This document shows positions 10,704-19,671 of a stretch of DNA of 64,000 nucleotides, in pieces (the first letter of the stretch is position 1; each line of letters opens with the position of its first letter). The DNA is from Pseudomonas sp. DY-1 (GTDB lineage Bacteria > Pseudomonadota > Gammaproteobacteria > Pseudomonadales > Pseudomonadaceae). Made by a program: the position numbers and the translations under genes. The notes under the pieces are model-generated. The model was not told the origin of the DNA and did not search any database. It saw only the letters and a program-made list of their open reading frames with translations. The stretch covers positions 5,618,001 through 5,682,000 of the forward strand of contig NZ_CP032616.1 of assembly GCF_003626975.1 (NCBI RefSeq), written 5' to 3'.

Positions 10704-10804
10704 ACGTTTCCGCCTCCCAGTATTCGCCCCCGCCCATTGCTCTCGTTCGCTCCCGGCGGCACCGATGCCGCGCCGTTGCCAGCGCGGCATAGAGCAGCAA
10801 GGGC

Positions 10805-12388
10805 TTAGTTCAGCGCGTCGCGGCTGTAGACGCCATCCACCAGGCGCAGGATGCCCAGCGGGTTGGCGTCCCGCAGGGCCTCGGGCAGGACATCGTCCGG
10901 ATAGTTCTGGTAGCACACCGGGCGCAGGAATCGGTTGATTGCCAAGGTACCCACCGAGGTGCCACGGGCATCCGAAGTCGCCGGGTAGGGGCCACCATGC
11001 ACCATCGCGTCGCAGACCTCGACACCGGTGGGGTAGCCGTTGAGCAGTACGCGCCCGGCCTTCTCTTCCAGCAAGCCGATCAGCTCGCGGTAGGCCAGCA
11101 GGTCGTCCCGTTCGGCGATCAGGGTGGCTGTCAGTTGCCCGTGCATGCTCCGCAGCGCGCGGGTCAGTTCGTCGCGGTCGGCGACCTCCACCACAATGGT
11201 GGTCGGGCCGAACACCTCCTCCTGCAGCAGGGGGTCGCCGCTCAGCAGCATGTCCACATCCGCCTTGAACAGTTGGGGTACGCCCTGTTGGCCGTTCTGC
11301 TCGGTACCGGCCAGATGGCTGACCTGTGCGTTGGCGTGCAGGCGGGCGACGCCGGCGGCGTAGCTGCGCAGGGTGCCGGGGTTGAGCATGGTCTGCGCTG
11401 GTTGCGTGGCGATGGCGTCCCCCAGTTGGGCCAGGAAGTCGCTGAACGCCGCCGAGCGGATGCCCAGGACCAGGCCGGGGTTGGTGCAGAACTGGCCGCA
11501 GCCTAGCGCCACCGAAGCCGCCAGTTCCCTGGCCACGGTCGCGCCGCGTGCCTGCAGCGCGCCGGGCAGTACCACCACCGGGTTGACGCTGGACATCTCC
11601 GCGAACACCGGGATCGGTTGCGGGCGTGCGGCTGCCAGATCGCACAAGGCCCGGCCACCTTTGAGCGAGCCAGTGAAGCCGACGGCCTGGATCGCCGGAT
11701 GCCGGACCAGCGCTTCGCCCACGCCGGAGCCGAAAATCATGTTGAACACACCTTTCGGCATATCAGTCTTTTGCGCCGCGCGAATGATGGCATCGGCAAC
11801 GCATTCGGCGGTCGCCATGTGCCCACTGTGCGCCTTGAACACTACCGGGCAACCGGCGGCCAGGGCCGAAGCGGTGTCGCCGCCGGCAGTGGAGAAGGCC
11901 AGGGGGAAGTTGCTCGCGCCGAACACGGCGACCGGACCAACGCCGATCTGATACTGGCGCAAATCCGGACGGGGCAGTGGCTGACGCTCGGGCTGCGCGC
12001 GGTCGATACGCGCCCCGAGGAAGTCGCCGCGCCTTAGCACCTTGGCGAACAGACGCATCTGGCCACTGGTGCGGCCACGCTCACCCTGGATACGCGCTGT
12101 CGACAGTGCGGTTTCGCGGGTCACCAGGGCGATGAACTCGTCGCCCAGGGCGTCCAGCTCGTCAGCGATGGCGTCGAGGAATTCGGCGCGGCGCACTGCC
12201 GACAGATTGCGGAACCTCGGATAGGCGGCCGCCGCAGCCTCGGCGGCGGCGTCAACTTCCTCCGGAGTGGCCTGGATGAAGCGGTAGGGCAGCGCCTGGC
12301 CGGTGCCCGCGTCGAGGCTATGGTGGGTGATGTCGCCTGCGGCTCGGCGGGCACCGCCGATGTAGTTGTGGCCAATCAGATTGAGCAT
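10805..12388 (-). CDS. Alpha-ketoglutarate semialdehyde dehydrogenase (2,5-dioxovalerate dehydrogenase), NADP type
   Basis: A 527-residue aldehyde dehydrogenase. The catalytic Cys is at about 301 in GQFCTNPG and the general-base Glu at about 264 in FAEMSS, with the cofactor loop VGFTGSLKGG before it. Length and motifs match the KGSADH branch that oxidises 2-oxoglutarate semialdehyde to 2-oxoglutarate. The open frame runs further upstream, but the ATG reading MLNLIGHNYIGG has a GGAGAA site and fits the family. It is the last gene of a minus-strand operon with the two dehydratases, which supports a role as the final step of non-phosphorylating pentonate degradation. Confidence 0.88.
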   Translation of the reverse strand: MLNLIGHNYIGGARRAAGDITHHSLDAGTGQALPYRFIQATPEEVDAAAEAAAAAYPRFRNLSAVRRAEFLDAIADELDALGDEFIALVTRETALSTARIQGERGRTSGQMRLFAKVLRRGDFLGARIDRAQPERQPLPRPDLRQYQIGVGPVAVFGASNFPLAFSTAGGDTASALAAGCPVVFKAHSGHMATAECVADAIIRAAQKTDMPKGVFNMIFGSGVGEALVRHPAIQAVGFTGSLKGGRALCDLAAARPQPIPVFAEMSSVNPVVVLPGALQARGATVARELAASVALGCGQFCTNPGLVLGIRSAAFSDFLAQLGDAIATQPAQTMLNPGTLRSYAAGVARLHANAQVSHLAGTEQNGQQGVPQLFKADVDMLLSGDPLLQEEVFGPTTIVVEVADRDELTRALRSMHGQLTATLIAERDDLLAYRELIGLLEEKAGRVLLNGYPTGVEVCDAMVHGGPYPATSDARGTSVGTLAINRFLRPVCYQNYPDDVLPEALRDANPLGILRLVDGVYSRDALN

Positions 12389-12489
12389 GGGGTTCTCCTG
12401 CCCGGGGGCGAGGTTGGGATCGAAGGGAGGCCCCGGCCGTGTGGGCCGAGGCATGGCAGCCGTCGAATGCGGCGCCCAGACTAGTCCAG

Positions 12490-12562
12490 ATGAAAAAGCG
12501 CCCGTCCCCCTCGTAGGGGGAGGGGCGTGCCTGCGGTTGGTCGGGTGCGAGAGGGAGGGGTT
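12490..12562. repeat. GC-rich hairpin repeat between catabolic genes
   Basis: It contains CCCCCTC-GTA-GGGGGAGGGG and a following GAGAGGGAGGGG. It resembles the intergenic elements at 26926 and 54490 in sequence style. It lies in the 185-bp gap between the dehydratase and the dehydrogenase genes and may attenuate or stabilise the transcript. I see no gene in the gap. Confidence 0.45.
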
Positions 12563-12573
12563 GCCTCCCGACC

Positions 12574-14358
12574 TCAATGGGAGTGACGCGGTTCGCCGTT
12601 GCTGGTGATCACCTTCATGTACAGGGTCGCCGGCTCCAGGCAGCCGCCGGTGGACAGCTGGCCGACCATCTGCCGGTAGATCTCCTGCCAGGGCGTTTGC
12701 GACGGCGGCATGCTGGGTTTGCTGTTCTGCCGACGACGCTCCAGTTCACCCGCGTCCACCAGCAGTTCGACCCGGCGGGCGTTGAGGTCGATGTGCAGTC
12801 GGTCGTCGGTTTGCAGCAGGGCGAGGCCGCCGCCGACCGCCGCTTCCGGCGACATGTTGAGGATGGAGGGGCTGGCCGAGGTACCGCTCTGACGTCCGTC
12901 GCCCAGGCAGGGCAGGGAGGTGACGCCGCGTTTGATCAGTTCTGCCGGCGGATCCATGTTGACCACCTCGGCGCTGCCGGGGTAGCCCACTGTGCCGGCG
13001 CCGCGGATCACCAGGATGCAGCGCTCGTCGATGTCCAGGGCCGGGTCGTCGATGCGCGCGTGGTAGTCCTCCGGTCCTTCGAAGACGATGGCCCGCGCCT
13101 CGAAGCTGTTCTCCGCGCCGGGGGTGGACAGGTAGGTCTTTCGGAACGCCTCGCCCACCACCGACATTTTCATGATGGCGTTATCGAAGAAGTTGCCGCA
13201 CAGCACGATGAAGCCGGCGCCGTGCTTGAGGGGCGCCTCGTAGGGCAGGATCACGTCGGCGTTGCTGGTGGCGGCGTCGCGGACTATCTCACCGATGCGC
13301 TTGCCGCTGACCGTGTTGCAGGCCTCATGCAGGCGTCCGGCTTTCTGCAATTCGTGCATCACCGCCGGCACGCCACCGGCGCGGTGGAAGCCTTCGCCCA
13401 GGTACTTGCCCGCCGGCATGCAGTTGACCAGTAGCGGCACATCGACGCCGACGCGTTGCCAGTCATCCAGCGTCAGCTCCACACCCATATGTCGCGCGAT
13501 GGCGATCAGGTGCGGCGGGCAGTTGCTCGAGGCGCCCAGGGCCGAGGCCACGGCTATGGCGTTCTCGAAAGCTTCGCGGGTCATGATCTGCGACGGTCGC
13601 ACGTCCTGCAGGACCAGGTCACAGATGCGCTTGCCGGTGGCGTAGGCCATCTGCCCACGCTCGCGATAGGGTGCCGGGATGCTGGCGCAACCAGGTAGCG
13701 ACATGCCCAAGGCCTCGGCCAGGGCGTTCATCGACAGGGCCGTGCCCATGGTGTTGCAGTGCCCCACCGAGGGGGACGCCGCGGTGGTCATTTCCATGAA
13801 ACCTTCGTAGTCGATTTCCCCCGCCGCCAGCAGCTTGCGGGCATGCCAGAGCACGGTGCCCGAGCCGATCAGCTCGCCCTTGTGGTGGCCGTCGAGCATA
13901 GGGCCGCCGGAGAGCACGATGGCCGGCAGGTCGGTGGTGGCCGCCGCCATCAGGCAGGCTGGGGTGGTCTTGTCGCAACCGGTGGTCAGGACCACACCGT
14001 CCAGTGGGTAGCCGTGGAGGATTTCCACCAGGCCCAGGTAGGCCAGGTTGCGGTCCAGGGCCGCGGTGGGCCGGCGGCTCTGTTCGGCGATCGGATGCAC
14101 CGGGAATTCCATAGGAATGCCGCCCGCATCGCGGATGCCGGCCTTGACCCGCTGCGCCAGCTCCAGGTGGTGGCGGTTGCAGGGCGCCAGGTCGCTGCCG
14201 GTCTGGGCGATGCCGATGATTGGGCGGCCGGACTGCAGCTCGTCACGGGTCAGCCCGTAGTTCATGTAGCGCTCGACGTAGAGCGCGGTCATATCGGCGT
14301 GGGCCGGGTCGTCGAACCATTGCTGGCTGCGCAGGCGGCGTACGGTAGTCGATGTCAT
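12574..14358 (-). CDS. IlvD/Edd family sugar-acid dehydratase (L-arabonate/D-xylonate dehydratase type)
   Basis: A 594-residue iron-sulfur dehydratase. The cluster/Mg motifs are visible as TTGCDKTTPACLMAA (about residue 127) and GHCNTMGTA (about 195), and the C-terminus has the family stretch GDGRQSGTS. Family members remove water from pentonates to give 2-keto-3-deoxypentonates, or act on dihydroxy acids (IlvD) and 6-phosphogluconate (Edd). The neighbours (FAH-type dehydratase and KGSADH) favour the pentonate role. Which pentonate cannot be read from sequence alone. Confidence 0.85.
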   Translation of the reverse strand: MTSTTVRRLRSQQWFDDPAHADMTALYVERYMNYGLTRDELQSGRPIIGIAQTGSDLAPCNRHHLELAQRVKAGIRDAGGIPMEFPVHPIAEQSRRPTAALDRNLAYLGLVEILHGYPLDGVVLTTGCDKTTPACLMAAATTDLPAIVLSGGPMLDGHHKGELIGSGTVLWHARKLLAAGEIDYEGFMEMTTAASPSVGHCNTMGTALSMNALAEALGMSLPGCASIPAPYRERGQMAYATGKRICDLVLQDVRPSQIMTREAFENAIAVASALGASSNCPPHLIAIARHMGVELTLDDWQRVGVDVPLLVNCMPAGKYLGEGFHRAGGVPAVMHELQKAGRLHEACNTVSGKRIGEIVRDAATSNADVILPYEAPLKHGAGFIVLCGNFFDNAIMKMSVVGEAFRKTYLSTPGAENSFEARAIVFEGPEDYHARIDDPALDIDERCILVIRGAGTVGYPGSAEVVNMDPPAELIKRGVTSLPCLGDGRQSGTSASPSILNMSPEAAVGGGLALLQTDDRLHIDLNARRVELLVDAGELERRRQNSKPSMPPSQTPWQEIYRQMVGQLSTGGCLEPATLYMKVITSNGEPRHSH

Positions 14359-14405
14359 GGGCGTTGCTCTCTTGTTCTGGTGGGGCGGCCGGCGCGGAGC
14401 TGGGA

Positions 14406-15587
14406 TCAGCGTGGCAGCAGTCCGCGTGCGGTCAGGTTGCGCATCAGGGCGCCGAGGCCGAAGGTCCAGGGCCGGGCTGCGTCGCTGTGGGTCACTTCGT
14501 TGTGCAGTCCGCCCAGCAGCGGGCTGCTGATGCTGACGCGGTCACCGGGCTTGTGGGTGAAGCCGGCGCCAGGGTGGTCACGGTCCTCGGTGGGTGCGAA
14601 CAGCGTGCCGAGGAACAGCATGAAGCCGTCAGGATACTGGTGATTGCGATTCACGGTCTGCGCCACCAGCTCCAGCGGATCGCGGCTGATCTGCTCCATC
14701 GAGCTGGAACCGCGCATCTGATAACCATCGAGCCCCTGGACTTCCAGGTCCACCACACAGCGGCGCACCGCATCCAGGTCGAAACCTTCGTCGAACAGGC
14801 GGATGAAGGGCCCGATGGCGCAGGAGGCGTTGTTGTCCTTGGCCTTGCTCAACAGCAGGGCGCTACGTCCCTCGAAGTCCCGCAGGTTGACATCGTTGCC
14901 CAGGGTGGCGCCGTGGATCTGGCCACGGCTGTTGACCGCCAGTACCACCTCGGGTTCCGGGTTGTTCCATTGCGAATGCGGGTGGACGCCGATCAGGCTG
15001 GCGCTGCCCACGGCGGCGAGGACAGGCGCCTTGGTGAAAATCTCGGCGTCCGGGCCGATGCCGACTTCCAGGTACTGCGACCACATGCCCCGCTCGATGA
15101 GCACTTCCTTCAGGCGTTGCGCCTGCTCGGAGCCTGGCCGGATCGAACGCAGGTTGTCGCCGATCACCTCGCGCACCATCGCCCGCACCCCTTCGGCCAG
15201 GGCCGCATCGCCACCGGCTTTTTCCTCGATCACCCGTTCCACCATGCTGGCGGCGAAGGTCACGCCGGCGGCCTTGATCACCTGCAGATCCAGAGGGGCC
15301 AGCAGGTGGGGTTTTTCCGGGTCGGCATCCGCGCCGCTATTGGCCAACAGCTCCTCGATGCTGGTCAGGAAGGTGCCGGGGGTCTGGCGCAATGCCTGCA
15401 GCGGTGCGTCCAGCTCCAGCAGCTCGCTGAGGGTGGCGAAACGTCCGGACAGGTCGAAGACGCCATCGGCGCGCAGCACGATGGGCGAGGGGCCTGGCAC
15501 CGGACCGGGAATCCAGGCGCGGCCAACCAGGGTGGCGGACAGGCCATCGACGGGCAGGGTGTTCGCAGGCGTGAGGCGGATCGACAT
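14406..15587 (-). CDS. FAH-family 2-keto-3-deoxypentonate dehydratase (XylX-like)
   Basis: This 393-residue protein is of the fumarylacetoacetate hydrolase superfamily, with metal-binding stretches EVGIGPDAEIF and NPEPEVVLAVNSRG. The long two-part form of about 390 residues is typical of the pentonate-pathway dehydratases such as Caulobacter XylX, which convert 2-keto-3-deoxypentonate to 2-oxoglutarate semialdehyde. It is the first gene of the minus-strand operon and divergent from the LysR gene. The substrate is inferred from context. Confidence 0.78.
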   Translation of the reverse strand: MSIRLTPANTLPVDGLSATLVGRAWIPGPVPGPSPIVLRADGVFDLSGRFATLSELLELDAPLQALRQTPGTFLTSIEELLANSGADADPEKPHLLAPLDLQVIKAAGVTFAASMVERVIEEKAGGDAALAEGVRAMVREVIGDNLRSIRPGSEQAQRLKEVLIERGMWSQYLEVGIGPDAEIFTKAPVLAAVGSASLIGVHPHSQWNNPEPEVVLAVNSRGQIHGATLGNDVNLRDFEGRSALLLSKAKDNNASCAIGPFIRLFDEGFDLDAVRRCVVDLEVQGLDGYQMRGSSSMEQISRDPLELVAQTVNRNHQYPDGFMLFLGTLFAPTEDRDHPGAGFTHKPGDRVSISSPLLGGLHNEVTHSDAARPWTFGLGALMRNLTARGLLPR

Positions 15588-15667
15588 GGTGAAAGCTTCC
15601 TGATGCGTGAAGCCTGCACGCTAGGTGGTGGCGTAGATAAACTCCAATGGCATATTCTCAATATTCG

Positions 15668-15682
15668 ATAACCGTTGGTTAT
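15668..15682. promoter_or_regulatory. Probable LysR-type operator, ATAAC-N5-GTTAT
   Basis: ATAACC-GTT-GGTTAT is a perfect 15-bp inverted repeat in the divergent gap between the FAH-family gene and lysR. The same pattern (ATAAC-CCTGC-GTTAT) recurs at 16673 before the transporter gene, so both are likely bound by the regulator encoded between them. Confidence 0.6.
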
Positions 15683-15716
15683 TGGGTAGTCCCATTCATC
15701 CCATCGTGGAAGCACC

Positions 15717-16667
15717 ATGTCGGACCTGTCGTTCTCGACCTTCTGCAGCTGGCTCAAGTTCAGGCACCTGGTGCTCATCGATACCCTGGGTCGGACCCGC
15801 AACATGCACCTGGCCGCCCAGCAGATGAGCCTCAGCCAGCCGGCCCTGAGCAAGATGCTCAAGGAAATCGAAAGCCTGCTGGGCTTCGCCGTCTTCGAGC
15901 GCCAGCCGCGCAGCATGACGCCCACCGCGCTGGGCGAGCAGGTGCTGCGCTACGCCCAGCTGGCGTTGAACGACGCTCGCAGCTTCGTCGAGCAGATCAA
16001 CAACCTGAGTTCCGGCGGCCACGGCCACCTGAAGGTCGGGGCCATCTTCGCCGCCACTGCAGTGGTGCTGCCGGAGGCCATAGTGCAGATCAAACAGCGC
16101 TGGCCCCTGCTGGCGATAGAAGTGGTGGAGCAGACCAGCGATCACCTGATGGAAATGCTTGAGGAGCACACCCTGGACCTGGCCATCGGTCGGTTCACCG
16201 AGCAGGGCCAGCAGCGGCGCTACGATTTCCGCGCCCTGGCGCCGGAGCCGTTCTCCATCGTGGTCAACAGCCGCCATCCGCTCTGCGAGGCTGGGCCCAT
16301 GTCCCTGCAGGAGTTGGTGGAATGGCCCTGGATTCTCTATCCCAAGGGCACGCCGATCCGTGGGCGCATGGAGGATGCCTTCGCCAAGGCCCAGGTCGCC
16401 GAGCCGCGCAACACCATCGAAACCATCTCCATGCAGACCTTCCTCCAGGTCCTGCAGAGCGGCCCGATGATCGGCATGTTGCCCCGCGTGATGGTGGAGC
16501 CGCACCTCAGGAGCGGTTCGTTGAAAACCCTGGACACTCCGCTGTACCTGGCGCCCCAGGATTACGGCATTCTCACCCGCAAGGGCGAGCCGCTGGTGGG
16601 GCGCGCCCTGGAGTTCGCCGAGATCCTGCTGGAGAACGCCCGCCGTACGCAGGTAGCCCAAGACTAA
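15717..16667 (+). CDS. LysR-family regulator of the pentonate cluster (GbpR-like)
   Basis: A 316-residue LysR-type regulator. The N-terminal winged HTH covers about residues 15-75 (NMHLAAQQMSLSQPALSKMLK, given here only to mark the helix region), followed by an effector-binding domain (about 100-310). The first residues (FCSWLKFRHLVLIDTLG) fit the subgroup that regulates sugar and aromatic uptake genes such as gbpR. It sits between the divergent catabolic operon and the transporter, each preceded by an ATAAC-N5-GTTAT dyad, so it probably controls both with a pentonate or intermediate as effector. Confidence 0.85.
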   Translation: MSDLSFSTFCSWLKFRHLVLIDTLGRTRNMHLAAQQMSLSQPALSKMLKEIESLLGFAVFERQPRSMTPTALGEQVLRYAQLALNDARSFVEQINNLSSGGHGHLKVGAIFAATAVVLPEAIVQIKQRWPLLAIEVVEQTSDHLMEMLEEHTLDLAIGRFTEQGQQRRYDFRALAPEPFSIVVNSRHPLCEAGPMSLQELVEWPWILYPKGTPIRGRMEDAFAKAQVAEPRNTIETISMQTFLQVLQSGPMIGMLPRVMVEPHLRSGSLKTLDTPLYLAPQDYGILTRKGEPLVGRALEFAEILLENARRTQVAQD

Positions 16668-16672
16668 AATCA

Positions 16673-16687
16673 ATAACCCTGCGTTAT
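16673..16687. promoter_or_regulatory. Second ATAAC-N5-GTTAT dyad before the MFS gene
   Basis: ATAAC-CCTGC-GTTAT has the same half-sites and spacing as the dyad at 15668. It lies 222 bp before the transporter start and just after the lysR stop. A shared operator is the simplest reading. Confidence 0.55.
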
Positions 16688-16909
16688 CGATTAATCCAAA
16701 AATGCCATTGGGATTGCATCGATCGGTCACCTAGATTAGCGGCCATCGCTTTCGATTGGTCAGAACGCCCGCCTGTCCACGCCGTCCGCTGCACGCCACG
16801 CCTCCCGTGGGCAGGGCAGCGCCAGGGCGATCAGCGCAGGTGAAATGCGCAATCGGCGACCCTGTTAATAACAACAATCAGGCATGTCACGTGCCTAAGG
16901 GTTAGCACA

Positions 16910-18307
16910 ATGCAAAGAGTCCCAGAACACTCGCACGCCCCCGTTGGCGCTCCTGACCTCGCCAGCGAGGACCGGCTCTATCGCAAGGTCATCCTGCGTA
17001 CGCTGCCCATCCTGCTGTTGTGCTACATCGCGGCCTATCTCGATCGGGTCAATATCGGATTCGCCAAGCTCGACATGCTCGGCGACCTGCAATTCAGCAA
17101 TACCGTCTATGCCCTCGGCGCCAGCGTGTTCTTCTGGGGCTATTTCATCTTCGAAGTTCCCAGCAACCTGCTGCTGCATCGCTTCGGCGCGCGCTTCTGG
17201 ATCACCCGGATCATGATTACGTGGGCCGTGGTGTCGATGGCCGTGGCCTTCACAGCGCCCCTGGCGGCGTTCTTCCACGTCGAGGCCAGCACCATGTTCT
17301 ATGTGCTGCGCTTCCTGCTCGGTATCTGCGAAGCCGGCTTCTTCCCCGGGGTCATCCTCTATCTCAACTACTGGTTCCCGACCCACCGGCAGAGCCGGGT
17401 GATGTCCGGCTTCCTGATCGCCCTGCCCATCAGCCTGACCCTGGGCGGCGTGCTATCGGGCTGGCTGATGACCTCCATGAATGGTGTGCACGGCCTGTCC
17501 GGTTGGCAGTGGATGCTGCTCATCGAAGGCCTGCCGTCGATCGTCATGGCCGTGGTGGTGTTCACCTTCCTCTGCGACGGTATCGATTCGGCCAAGTGGC
17601 TGTCGGCCGCCGAAAAGGCCGTGCTCAAGGCCAACCTCAAGCAGGACGACCAAGGTAAGGCCTCACGCCTGGGCGAGGTGTTCTTCAACCCGCGCGTGTG
17701 GCTGCTGGTACTGATCCTGCTGACCTTCAATACCGGTTTCTACGGTTTGGCGTTCTGGATGCCGTCGATCATCAAGAGCACCGGCGTTACCAACACCCTG
17801 CACATCGGCCTGCTTACCGCCATTCCCTATGGTGTGGCGCTGGTGGCGATGCTGCTCAACGCCCGGCACTCCAACCGCACCGGCGAGCGCCGGCTGCACG
17901 CGGCGATTCCGGCCTTCATCGGCGGCACCGGGCTGATCCTCAGCGCCGTGTTCGCCCACAGCCCGGTGCTCTCGGTGCTGTTCCTCACCGTGGCCGCCTC
18001 GGGCATCCTCAGCCTGATGCCGATCTACTGGACCTTGCCGGGCAGCGTGCTTTCCGGTGTCGCCGCAGCCGCCGGCATCGGCATGATCAACGCCTTCGGC
18101 AACCTGTCCGGCTTCACCGGCTCGATGATCACCGCCATGGCGGAATCCCTGACCGGCGACATCAACAACGGCACCTACGTCCTGGCCCTGTGCCTGTTCG
18201 TCAGCGGTGGCCTGATCCTGGCGATTCCCGCCAGCATGCTCGGCAGGTCCGCCGAACGCCGGCCCGCATGCCAGACGGAAGGGGATATGGCGGTGAGCCA
18301 AGCATGA
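16910..18307 (+). CDS. MFS anion:cation symporter family transporter (sugar-acid importer)
   Basis: This 465-residue membrane protein has about twelve hydrophobic segments. The N-terminal stretch LPILLLCYIAAYLDRVNIGFAKLDM (marked, not to be read as exact) is characteristic of the ACS subfamily, which carries hexuronates, tartrate, phthalate and other organic acids. With the dehydratases next door it probably imports a pentonate or aldarate. A TAAGGG lies about 10 bp before the ATG. Confidence 0.85.
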   Translation: MQRVPEHSHAPVGAPDLASEDRLYRKVILRTLPILLLCYIAAYLDRVNIGFAKLDMLGDLQFSNTVYALGASVFFWGYFIFEVPSNLLLHRFGARFWITRIMITWAVVSMAVAFTAPLAAFFHVEASTMFYVLRFLLGICEAGFFPGVILYLNYWFPTHRQSRVMSGFLIALPISLTLGGVLSGWLMTSMNGVHGLSGWQWMLLIEGLPSIVMAVVVFTFLCDGIDSAKWLSAAEKAVLKANLKQDDQGKASRLGEVFFNPRVWLLVLILLTFNTGFYGLAFWMPSIIKSTGVTNTLHIGLLTAIPYGVALVAMLLNARHSNRTGERRLHAAIPAFIGGTGLILSAVFAHSPVLSVLFLTVAASGILSLMPIYWTLPGSVLSGVAAAAGIGMINAFGNLSGFTGSMITAMAESLTGDINNGTYVLALCLFVSGGLILAIPASMLGRSAERRPACQTEGDMAVSQA

Positions 18308-18331
18308 GCCCTGGGGCTCGCCACTGACCAC

Positions 18332-18356
18332 AAGGCCCGCCTCCAGGCGGGCCTTT
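18332..18356 (+). terminator. Terminator after the MFS gene
   Basis: An 11-bp perfect stem AAGGCCCGCCT/AGGCGGGCCTT with a 2-base loop lies 25 bp after the transporter stop. Confidence 0.8.
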
Positions 18357-18537
18357 GCGTTTCTCCAGGGGGGCGGCTGTCCGCCCAGGGCCGGCTACGA
18401 CAGACAGACGGCGCTTGCCAGCGTTGTGCCGACGCCGCCAAATCTGCGTTATTATCCGCCGCCCTCCCGTGGCCCTTTGGCTGTATAGGCGGATGTATAA
18501 TTGTTTTCGCGCCATCGCGCTCGCAGGTTCAGCTCCC

Positions 18538-19596
18538 ATGACACAGCTTTCCGAACGCTTTCTGGTCCAGGCCCATCTTGCCGCCAAGCAGCCCAAGCCG
18601 CTGACGGCCGAGGAGGAGGCGCACTACCGTGCCGCCATTGCTGCTGAGCTGAAGGCCAGGGACGCGGTACTGGTCGCGCACTATTACTGCGATCCGGTGA
18701 TCCAGGCGCTGGCTGAGGAAACCGGTGGTTGCGTCTCCGACTCCCTGGAGATGGCCCGCTTCGGCAACCAGCATTCGGCGCAGACCGTGGTGGTTGCCGG
18801 CGTGCGCTTCATGGGCGAGACCGCGAAGATTCTCAACCCGGAAAAACGCGTGCTGATGCCGACCCTGGAGGCCACCTGCTCCCTCGACCTGGGTTGCCCG
18901 GTGGACGAGTTCTCGGCGTTCTGTGACCAGCATCCCGAGCGCACCGTGGTGGTCTACGCCAATACCTCGGCCGCGGTGAAGGCACGTGCCGATTGGGTGG
19001 TGACTTCCAGTTGTGCGCTGGAGATCGTCGAGAGCCTGATGGACAACGGCGAAACGATCATTTGGGCACCGGACCAGCACCTGGGCCGATACATACAGCG
19101 TGAAACCGGTGCCGACATGCTGCTCTGGGATGGTGCCTGTATCGTTCACGAAGAGTTCAAGGCCAAGCAGCTACAGGATATGAAGGCGCTGTATCCGGAT
19201 GCAGCGGTGCTGGTGCACCCTGAATCCCCTGAAGCGGTGATCGAGCTGGCCGACGCGGTCGGTTCCACCAGCCAACTGATCAAAGCGGCGCAGACCCTGC
19301 CGAACAAGATGTTCATCGTCGCAACCGATCGCGGCATCTTCTACAAGATGCAGCAGCTGTGCCCGGACAAGCAGTTCATCGAGGCCCCCACAGCTGGCAA
19401 TGGCGCGGCCTGCCGCAGTTGCGCCCACTGCCCGTGGATGGCCATGAACACCCTGGAGCGCACCCTGCAATGCCTGCGCGAAGGCACGAACGAAATCTTC
19501 GTCGATCCGGCCTTGGTTCCGAAGGCGATCAAACCGCTCAAGCGAATGTTGGACTTCACCCAGGCTGCACGAATGAAACAGGCCGGTAACGCCTGA
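18538..19596 (+). CDS. nadA: Quinolinate synthase NadA
   Basis: A 352-residue [4Fe-4S] enzyme that condenses iminoaspartate with dihydroxyacetone phosphate to quinolinate in NAD synthesis. It has [14 protein letters not shown] near residue 45, [11 protein letters not shown], and the C-terminal cluster region [13 protein letters not shown]. The open frame extends 61 codons upstream, but the ATG reading [13 protein letters not shown] gives the family length. The upstream gap is likely its promoter. The gene ends at its own terminator. Confidence 0.96.
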   Translation: MTQLSERFLVQAHLAAKQPKPLTAEEEAHYRAAIAAELKARDAVLVAHYYCDPVIQALAEETGGCVSDSLEMARFGNQHSAQTVVVAGVRFMGETAKILNPEKRVLMPTLEATCSLDLGCPVDEFSAFCDQHPERTVVVYANTSAAVKARADWVVTSSCALEIVESLMDNGETIIWAPDQHLGRYIQRETGADMLLWDGACIVHEEFKAKQLQDMKALYPDAAVLVHPESPEAVIELADAVGSTSQLIKAAQTLPNKMFIVATDRGIFYKMQQLCPDKQFIEAPTAGNGAACRSCAHCPWMAMNTLERTLQCLREGTNEIFVDPALVPKAIKPLKRMLDFTQAARMKQAGNA

Positions 19597-19608
19597 TTCC
19601 TCTCCATG

Positions 19609-19636
19609 AAAAAGCCCGGACTCGTCCGGGCTTTTT
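19609..19636 (+). terminator. Terminator after nadA
   Basis: Stem AAAGCCCGGA/TCCGGGCTTT (19611-19620 with 19625-19634) followed by Ts, between the convergent nadA and M48 peptidase genes, so it may serve both. Confidence 0.88.
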
Positions 19637-19671
19637 TGTATCTGGGCTGAGCCTGGGGCTTGATGCGGCGA

